From Mesotoga sp. BH458_6_3_2_1 (GTDB taxonomy: Bacteria > Thermotogota > Thermotogae > Petrotogales > Kosmotogaceae): DNA of 38,300 bases. Made by a program: the position numbers and the translations under genes. The first letter of the stretch is position 1; the number at the start of each line of letters is the position of its first letter. The notes under the pieces are model-generated. The model was not told the origin of the DNA, searched no databases, and saw nothing but the letters and a program-made list of their open reading frames with translations. The stretch spans positions 1 to 38,300 of the forward strand of contig NZ_JFHL01000010.1 of assembly GCF_003664995.1 (NCBI RefSeq), written 5' to 3'. Below are positions 32,409 to 38,300 of this stretch, in pieces.

Positions 32409-32951
32409 TCAGTAAGTAGTTCCGATTAGCTTTTCGAACCATTCTCTACTAATCACTCTGTAGTGAGGGTGATAGCTTCTCTTATAAGAAGCGCTGTGAT
32501 GCACCAGTTTTTCACCTTCAACGGCTTCCTTAACAACCATTGAGGACTCAGGAGTGAAGATCTCCTCAGGAAGAGCGTCTCTGAGTACGCGATCTATCCT
32601 ATACCATTCTTCCTTCCATTCATCGTGTGAAATGGTAGCGCCCATTCTGCTGCTGGCAACCAACGCCCGGAAGAGGTCGTCGATAAGTACCTGCCGGTTC
32701 TTCACAATGACAAGATTGATCCTGAAGAAGTTTTCCATGTAACTGACATCCTGCCAGAGAACCTGATCGAACTCATCACAGTCGATCTCTTCGGCAAGAA
32801 ATCTAAGGGCGACCGCTTGATCTTCCATTATGTGCTTAGGACCAAACGTGCCTTGATAGAATAGCTTGTAAATATCGTCAAACCTTGCTTCGGGATGCAA
32901 ATCCAGCTCGTGAGAAGCGAGTTCAACAATTCTATTATCCATTCGAAACAT
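32409..32951 (-). CDS. Conserved-looking hypothetical protein
   Basis: A 180-residue soluble protein, not recognised. It has no signal peptide or membrane span and a high content of acidic and aromatic residues. A distinctive stretch is FDDIYKLFYQGTFGPKHIM (about 24-42), followed by a helical region with ALRFLAEEIDCDEFDQVLW. The final segment is rich in His and Tyr (HHSASYKRSYHPHYRVI). The ATG at 32951 follows GAGGGGG; a second ATG 9 bases on would place that site rather far away. The gene stands alone on its strand between debris and the prepilin-like operon. Confidence 0.7.
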   Translation of the reverse strand: MFRMDNRIVELASHELDLHPEARFDDIYKLFYQGTFGPKHIMEDQAVALRFLAEEIDCDEFDQVLWQDVSYMENFFRINLVIVKNRQVLIDDLFRALVASSRMGATISHDEWKEEWYRIDRVLRDALPEEIFTPESSMVVKEAVEGEKLVHHSASYKRSYHPHYRVISREWFEKLIGTTY

Positions 32952-33282
32952 ACACTCCCCCTCTTTGATTAACTATTATACAGCTATCAATACTCGATTC
33001 AAAAACCATCGACTGCTATGATGACGCTTTCGAGGTAAACAGCGCATTAATATCCAGCAAGATAGCTCGAAATTTTCTCAAGGCCTTCTTTCATTGAATG
33101 CCCAGAACTGATCGAATAATTGAAGTGATACGAAGACATCCAGCAGTTTATCGCTATGAGTTCCCACAAAAAAGCCCCCGCACGTCGCGAGGGCTCTCTG
33201 GGGGTTAACTGTGGCCTATAGTACAGAAGCTAAGAAGAGAATCTCTTCTTCCCCAGACCGAAAAACTCTCTATAAGTATCCA
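32952..33282. other. Intergenic gap with the prepilin-operon terminator
   Basis: No gene is seen. The only clear element is the terminator at 33168-33195; the rest is AT-rich without notable structure. Confidence 0.5.
33168..33195 (-). terminator. Terminator of the prepilin-like operon
   Basis: Stem agcccccgc/gcgagggct (33173-33181 with 33187-33195, one mismatch) with a 5-base loop. On the minus strand it is followed by six T residues, about 90 bases past the last gene. Confidence 0.8.
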
Positions 33283-35040
33283 CTACCACGTCTGAATTCC
33301 TAGAAGAGCTAACTCTCCATCATTTCCTGTTGATGAACCATTTCCCGACGAACCAGAGTCTCCTGTTGCTACGATTGCAAGAGAATTCAGAAGATCAATT
33401 TCCTCTCCATGTTTAGTTATGTAAGTGGGATTATCAAAAAACCAGGTAGTAATCGAACCAAGGAGGAACAATTGAGCAAACTGCCCTTGTCCGGGATTCG
33501 CTAGATTAGGAACAGTCATCAGGTCACCAAGAAGAAACTGCCCACCTTTGCCTTCATCGTTCTTAATTACAAAGAAATCTCCCATCAGATTCTTATCTCC
33601 GTGCGTCGCCGAACTGTAACCAAGAGACATGTCTCCTCCGTAGGCTGCAAGCCTAAGATAGGAATCATTCTGATCCTCCAGAAGGCCAAGAATAATATCG
33701 ATTGTAGTCTCTGCGTCAATCGCTGTCTTGTTTGATACCAAAGACTTGCCTTTACCGTTGTTTACTGCTTGAACAAGGCCTTCTACATCATACACAAATT
33801 GAGTATCAATTGTAACATCACCATTGACTCTTATGTCATACTTGCCATCAACAATGCTTATTTTGTGTTCTTGAGAGGAGACAAAAGTCGTGTCTCCGTT
33901 GATCACAATATGCACCGTTGTATCGCTTGCAATACTTGAAGGTATTGAGAATTCACTAGCTCCGCTAGTAATCGTTAATCCTTCCGTGGTGAATTCTGCC
34001 TGAAATTCGTCAGAGCCAGATACTGAAATCGTCAGTTCATCTGAGTAATCACTGAGAAAGCAAATATTTCCTTCGCACGCAATCGCAATTGGTGAAGGCT
34101 CGTATTCAAATTCTAAACCTCCATTATTGGGAATAAGTGTGACAGTTGCCCCAACTGCTTCTGGCAGACTGTCAAGATACTCCTGAACCCACTGTGAATA
34201 CAGAAGATTGGGCGCTTCCTCAATTCCGGTGAATAGTTCTCCTAGAAATTCGGAAAGCTTTTCTTCATCAGAAATCTGATTCCCATTCTCATCGTAAACA
34301 ACTACTCCAGATGCGCTTAAAACACCGGCGATAATATCCTCTAAAGTATTCGAGAGTGATTTATTCAAATAGATAGTACCTGCTACGATTGCATCCCCAA
34401 AAACAATATCACCCACAATGTTTTTTGTACCTTTGCCTTTGCTTATGTTTCTAAGTAGAGCAAGCACTCGATCTATAGAAACCGTTCTAAGACCAGGCAA
34501 TCCTTCTTGGAGTGATCGTCTAGTAGAAATCAACCCTATAGAGAATCGTTTTGTTCCACTCAATTCTGCCGAAGCAACTACTACATACCTGTTAGTTACG
34601 TCATCAATCGGATAAACATGTGCTGAAAGATTGTATTTCCCTTCTCCAAGCCCCGAATCGTCACTGTATGAAGTAACCGGACTGGTCATATTAAACCCCA
34701 CTGTATCCTCAGTAATGAAATCAAGAAAATCTGACCAATATAAACTTTCTAAGCTGGATCTAGAGGCAAGCATATTAGTAAACTCAACTGCTTCTCCCCA
34801 TTCTTCATAATCATCTTCTCCAAAACTTGCGAAATTGTCCAGAAAAAGGCATGATGCGATCTCCACGACATTGCCAGCCACATTCTGAACGCTTGAGATC
34901 CTTTGGTAAGAACTAACTACTCCCGTTGTTCTTGATAGTTGCAGCCCACTAGCAAGCAATATTATCGTTCCAAAAGAAATAAGAATTAGCGTGATGACTA
35001 AGGCAAACCCATTTCTTCTATTGCGCTGAAATAGTAACAT
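33283..35040 (-). CDS. PilX-like prepilin-type protein with long beta-rich region
   Basis: A 585-residue protein. It starts with a basic leader and hydrophobic helix, RNRRNGFALVITLILISFGT (residues 6-25), matching the PilX/GspK-type N terminus, where processing would follow the Gly. Beyond the helix come about 550 residues rich in Ser, Thr, Gly and Asp with beta-like strands (SVSGSDEFQAEF, TTVHIVINGDTTF) and no catalytic motif. Typical PilX proteins have about 170-200 residues, so this one is unusually large. ATG at 35040 follows GGAGGAGAGAG and overlaps the previous gene by 23 bases. Likely a minor pilin or pseudopilin adapted to a surface or secretion role. Confidence 0.78.
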   Translation of the reverse strand: MLLFQRNRRNGFALVITLILISFGTIILLASGLQLSRTTGVVSSYQRISSVQNVAGNVVEIASCLFLDNFASFGEDDYEEWGEAVEFTNMLASRSSLESLYWSDFLDFITEDTVGFNMTSPVTSYSDDSGLGEGKYNLSAHVYPIDDVTNRYVVVASAELSGTKRFSIGLISTRRSLQEGLPGLRTVSIDRVLALLRNISKGKGTKNIVGDIVFGDAIVAGTIYLNKSLSNTLEDIIAGVLSASGVVVYDENGNQISDEEKLSEFLGELFTGIEEAPNLLYSQWVQEYLDSLPEAVGATVTLIPNNGGLEFEYEPSPIAIACEGNICFLSDYSDELTISVSGSDEFQAEFTTEGLTITSGASEFSIPSSIASDTTVHIVINGDTTFVSSQEHKISIVDGKYDIRVNGDVTIDTQFVYDVEGLVQAVNNGKGKSLVSNKTAIDAETTIDIILGLLEDQNDSYLRLAAYGGDMSLGYSSATHGDKNLMGDFFVIKNDEGKGGQFLLGDLMTVPNLANPGQGQFAQLFLLGSITTWFFDNPTYITKHGEEIDLLNSLAIVATGDSGSSGNGSSTGNDGELALLGIQTW

Positions 35041-35473
35041 ATACTCTCTCCTCCTTCGAGCTTCCCCTAGTATCAAAGAGAATTGCCTCAATCGTATATA
35101 CCGTCCAGCTAACACCATTGAACACCACCGAAGTCTCATCGATTTCCGGAAGTGAAATCTGAGTATTCTCAAAACCAGCTCTAGTAAGAAATCCTACGCT
35201 ACCCTCAGTTCCATTCAGGTCATTTTCGATAGCCGATAGGCGATCATTTATCTCTGTCAGGAGATCCTCGGGGGTTCCTCTAGATTTTCTCAGAACTGAA
35301 TCTTGGCGAATTACATGACGCACAAAGCTAGAAGCCGCCTCTATGCTTGAGATACGAGCGATTCCCTGAGACATTGAATTGTACTTGACTATCAGAAAAA
35401 CACCACCAGCAACAAATAACCCAAGGATCGCAAGGGCCAATAGTACTTCAAGCAACGAAAAACCTTTCTTAAT
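35018..35473 (-). CDS. Type IV prepilin-like protein (PilV-like), apparent ATT start
   Basis: A 151-residue prepilin-like protein. Read from ATT at 35473 the N terminus is KKGFSLLEVLLALAILGL, a textbook type IV prepilin leader with cleavage between Gly and Phe and Glu at +5. The first conventional in-frame start, TTG at 35455, would begin at LLEV and remove the Gly-Phe site. The ATT shares one base with the preceding gene's stop (ATTAA) and GAGG lies 5 bases upstream, so coupling with a rare start is plausible. The C-terminal half is a small globular domain rich in Glu and Ser. It belongs to a three-gene prepilin-like cluster. Confidence 0.82.
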   Translation of the reverse strand: MKKGFSLLEVLLALAILGLFVAGGVFLIVKYNSMSQGIARISSIEAASSFVRHVIRQDSVLRKSRGTPEDLLTEINDRLSAIENDLNGTEGSVGFLTRAGFENTQISLPEIDETSVVFNGVSWTVYTIEAILFDTRGSSKEERVYVTISAQ

Positions 35474-36017
35474 AGAACCTCACCGCTCCTCCCGCTTGGC
35501 GCGTAAGAATAGGAACGTCTTTGTTCAGATCGAAATAGGACAAAGTAGCACTATAAGTCAGATATGAAGTCGATGATAGTGGATCAAACACAAAGTCAGT
35601 GACGTTTTCGGATATTACTGAAATAACCTGATTGTTCGATTTGTCCTCATAAATATGGATGACTCTTTTCAAATCAGAGTCATACGTGATTGTGGAAACA
35701 GCGGATTGGATCTCTAGACTATCGTCCGGTACTCCGGAGTACAACGTAATTGTCCTAACTGGCTCATCCACCAAATTCTCGTCAAACTCGAATGGTGCTA
35801 GCGCGGTAAATTGCCTCGAAATTATGTAATTGAGCGATGAATGCAATCTAGCTATTTGCTCGTCTATGGCCATCGAAGCATTAGTCATTTTCGAAATCTT
35901 AAGAGACTGAGTAGAAACAATCCCAACAATAAGTAAAACGATTGTTGAGACGGTAAGTGCAATTAGCAACTCCATCAAAGTCATACCCTTTCTTCGCGCT
36001 TCATTAATCTTATCCAA
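35469..36017 (-). CDS. Prepilin-like protein (PilW/GspJ-like)
   Basis: A 182-residue protein with a prepilin leader: basic NEARRKG followed by MTLMELLIALTVSTIVLLIV, where cleavage would follow the Gly and Glu stands at +5. The remainder is beta-rich with paired strands (ITLYSGVPDDSLEI, ending FYDLNKDVPI-like and RQAGGAVRFY), as in PilW and GspJ minor pilins. TTG at 36017 is preferred: GGAGGA lies 5 bases upstream and the leader is then 11 residues; GTG at 36044 would give a 20-residue leader, also with a weak site. First gene of the operon; helps initiate or cap the pilus-like fibre. Confidence 0.8.
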   Translation of the reverse strand: MDKINEARRKGMTLMELLIALTVSTIVLLIVGIVSTQSLKISKMTNASMAIDEQIARLHSSLNYIISRQFTALAPFEFDENLVDEPVRTITLYSGVPDDSLEIQSAVSTITYDSDLKRVIHIYEDKSNNQVISVISENVTDFVFDPLSSTSYLTYSATLSYFDLNKDVPILTRQAGGAVRFY

Positions 36018-37059
36018 TGACTTCCTCCAGTTCAATCTAGTCACTTGCCCTCTGCAACAAAAATCATTACGTCTTCCATCACAATCGCACCTAATCAGTA
36101 TCAGTAGTCAATATGAATTACGTCAGGAGTACGGTTAGGCAAGATGGACAGAATCTTTTCTTCTTGAAAGGCTAATTATCTAACCAAAAATTTGATTAGC
36201 CAAATTAGTACAGCTAAACCTGAAACAATTTTATCACACTACTATGAACAATAGCTCTAGAAAAGAGTGCCTGGGTCAAGCCGGTCTTGTTCTAGAATCG
36301 ATGTGACAACTAATTCTAAACTCTTATGGTACTAATGTTCAAATGGAAATAAGCAACAACATGCCACAAATTATTACTCGGATAGCAAGTCTCTTCGCAC
36401 TTCTCGAAACACGCGTTCGCTTTGCAAGGAGTATCCCCGATTCTCCTGGATCTTCGAACGTATTTCTGAAAGCGAAATCGATTTCACTTTTCTCCTTTTT
36501 CTTGACTATCTGGTTATTTTGATACGAAGGTAATTTTCAATTCCCAGATAGACTAAGAATCGGAAATGATGAGACTCGAACACACAACACACGAAGACAA
36601 TTACTTGGCTGGGGAAAGTAGTGCCCATTCTTTTTTCTGGAGAAATTAAAAGCTCCAATCAATGTGACTCTAGATAAGTGCAATGTTAGTGTTATTCCGC
36701 AGTGATACGCAGTTATAGCCAATTGTCCAGAATCCGCTCAGGGAATGCTTTTGTATCATTCTAGTTTCTTCATGTAACAGCTTGCTTTTCTCTTGCATTT
36801 TGCGTTTGATCTGAGGTATCATTATTTATTCCCATTTCATTGCGAGGGAGCTGACAATCGAATCGATTAGACGGTTTCTGAGGATAAGATATCACTGGAG
36901 AACCTCCTAGAACAGAGTTGAGAACGCCCGAAAGACCTCCTTATTTCTAATCAGTTCCCTCGTGTTTCCTTGTTTGTCCTCCATCGTTTTCTTAAATCCT
37001 CATTTACTCCAAACGGTTATTCCGTCTTCTATACTTACGTAGTTCGTTCGTCGTAACAG
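36018..37059. other. One-kilobase gap upstream of the prepilin operon
   Basis: No convincing gene, RNA or repeat module is visible. A 61-codon open frame on the minus strand (36537-36722) lacks a ribosome site. Low-complexity AT-rich stretches predominate. The promoter of the prepilin operon must lie near the right edge of 36018-36150 but was not identified. Confidence 0.5.
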
Positions 37060-38300
37060 GTAGGTTCGGTATAGGGGGTAGGAAAGAGCTAACCGAAACC
37101 GGTTCGCCGTTGAAAGGTTATCCGTTCTCCGACGAACTGTCCCCTCACAATTTTCCGCACGAGAAGAACGAGATTCTGACTAGGAGCATTGTCAGGATGA
37201 CATGAAGGGCAGTCATACAGTGAACCTGTGCGATTTCATCCCTTTAGCCTGCACTGAAATCCACTCACGGGCGAACAGCCGTTCGCCCCTACAATAGAAT
37301 CACATAATCGTCTGACATTGCCATCCCGTAATGATCCTGTACGGGATCTCGTACCTAAAAACCGCTGAACGCTGTAAGCGAAAATAGGGACTGACAATTC
37401 CACTCATTTCTGTCCCATTTTTCGCGTGCATGCTTCTTAAAACCCAAAAGACCAGATCCTGACCAGGAGCATTGTCAGGATGACATGAAGGGCAGTCATA
37501 CAGTGAGCCTGTGCGATTTCATCCCTTTAGCCTGCACTGAAATCCACTCACGGGCGAACAGCCGTTCGCCCCTACAATAGAATCGCATAATCGTCTGACA
37601 TTGTCATCCCGTAGTGATCCTGTACGGGATCTCGTACCTAAAAACCGCTGATCGCTGTAAGCGAAAATAGGGACTGACAATTCCACTCATGTCCCCTTTT
37701 CGCGAAGGACCGTGATCCTGACCAGGAACATTGTCAGGATGACATGAAGGGCAGTCATACAGTGAGCCTATGCGATTTCATCCCTTTAGCCTGCACTGAA
37801 ATCCACTCACGGGCGAACAGCCGTTCGCCCCTACAACAGAATCGCATAATCGTCTGACATTGTCATCCCGTAGAGCCTGCCCTGAAGCGTTCCTGTTCAG
37901 GGATCCTGTACGGGATCTCGTACCTAAAAACCGCTGATCGCTGTAAGCGAAAATAGGGACTGACAATTCCACTCATTTCTGTCCCATTTTTCGCGAAGGA
38001 CCATGATCCTGACCAGGAGCATTGTCAGGATGACGTGAAGGGCAGTCATACAGTGAACCTGTGCGATTTCATCCCTTTAGCCTGCACTGAAATCCACTCA
38101 CGGGCGAACAGCCGTTCGCCCCTACAATAGAATCGCATAATCGTCTGACATTGTCATCCCGTAAAGCCTGCCCTGATGAGATCCTGTTCAGGGATCCTGT
38201 GCGGGATCTCGTACCTAAAAACCGCTGAACGCTGTAAGCGAAAATAGGGACTGACAATTCTCCTCATGTCTGTCCCGTTTTTCGCGTAAAAAGCAGAGAT
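37060..38300. repeat. Fourth repeat island: tandem array of 260-290 bp units
   Basis: After an entry segment shared with the other islands (37060-37170), at least four head-to-tail units begin near 37170, 37453, 37712 and 38003; the anchor gaagggcagtcatac starts at 37204, 37487, 37746 and 38037, giving spacings of 283, 259 and 291. Each unit holds the atcctgac/gtcaggat stem, the gggcgaac palindrome, the catcccg/cgggatc module and the gcgaaaa inverted repeat. Two units carry an extra roughly 30-base insert in the catcccg module. The array runs off the right end, so its full size is unknown. It codes for nothing; 60-65-codon frames simply repeat with the unit. Confidence 0.88.

Noticed and set aside
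36537-36722. 61-residue minus-strand frame in the gap upstream of the prepilin operon
   Set aside because: It lacks a ribosome site and has a composition unlike neighbouring genes.
37778-38257. Two similar 62-64-residue minus-strand reading frames
   Set aside because: They repeat with the tandem unit, have no ribosome site, and consist only of translated repeat modules.
37170-38300. CRISPR-like array
   Set aside because: Units are 260-290 bp and nearly identical throughout; there are no short repeats with unique spacers and no cas genes.
1-38300. tRNA, rRNA or tmRNA genes
   Set aside because: Scanning the intergenic gaps by eye showed no cloverleaf with GTTCRA arm and acceptor stem, and no rRNA-like conserved segment. 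A covariance-model search was not possible.

Overview
The window looks like chromosomal DNA of a bacterium of the Thermotogota, most like a mesophilic Kosmotogaceae/Mesotoga-type organism. This is inferred from protein style (AEC carrier, DUF3798 transporter, DUF89 protein, long Orn/Lys/Arg decarboxylase), strong GGAGG ribosome sites with frequent GTG/TTG starts, and compact operons. No rRNA or marker gene confirms it. No tRNA, rRNA, CRISPR array, prophage or transposase gene was found.

Layout. 1-1230: a gene-free mosaic of palindromic repeats. 1237-4115 (minus): a lipoprotein, a patatin-like phospholipase and an AEC-type carrier. 4374-9778 (plus): a five-gene ABC importer (DUF3798 binding protein, double ATPase, two permeases, small anchored protein) with a hairpin after the binding-protein gene and a strong terminator at the end. 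10057-13311 (plus): an SDR dehydrogenase with its own consensus promoter, both exonuclease VII subunits and a GNAT acetyltransferase. 13312-13794 (minus): a membrane protein. 14179-16999 (minus): an envelope-type operon (DUF4097-like membrane protein, YtrA-type GntR repressor, ABC permease, ATPase) behind a promoter overlapped by a perfect inverted repeat. 17100-18200: a second repeat island. 18280-19483 (plus): a SagB-type nitroreductase and a double winged-helix protein. 19721-23542 (minus): a sensor kinase, an OmpR-type regulator that seems to start at CTG, and a secreted esterase. 23942-25660: a small hypothetical gene, then repeat islands enclosing a four-helix-bundle (S23/Avd-like) gene. 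25740-29979 (plus): DUF89 protein, PLP decarboxylase and PiT phosphate transporter. 30215-32951 (minus): nitroreductase, flavodoxin and an unrecognised protein, with a debris-rich gap. 33283-36017 (minus): three overlapping genes for prepilin-like proteins. 37060-38300: tandem copies of a 260-290 bp repeat running off the window.

The most unusual content is the repeat system. At least seven short modules, most with their own dyad symmetry, are shuffled, inverted, nested and tandemly amplified across four islands. One 370-bp composite occurs twice, and one island carries a 368-bp extra block bounded by a 10-bp direct repeat. Other points of note are two apparent non-canonical start codons (CTG for the response regulator, ATT for a prepilin), a repressor operator lying on a promoter, and a 15-bp tandem repeat that reads as a five-residue peptide repeat.
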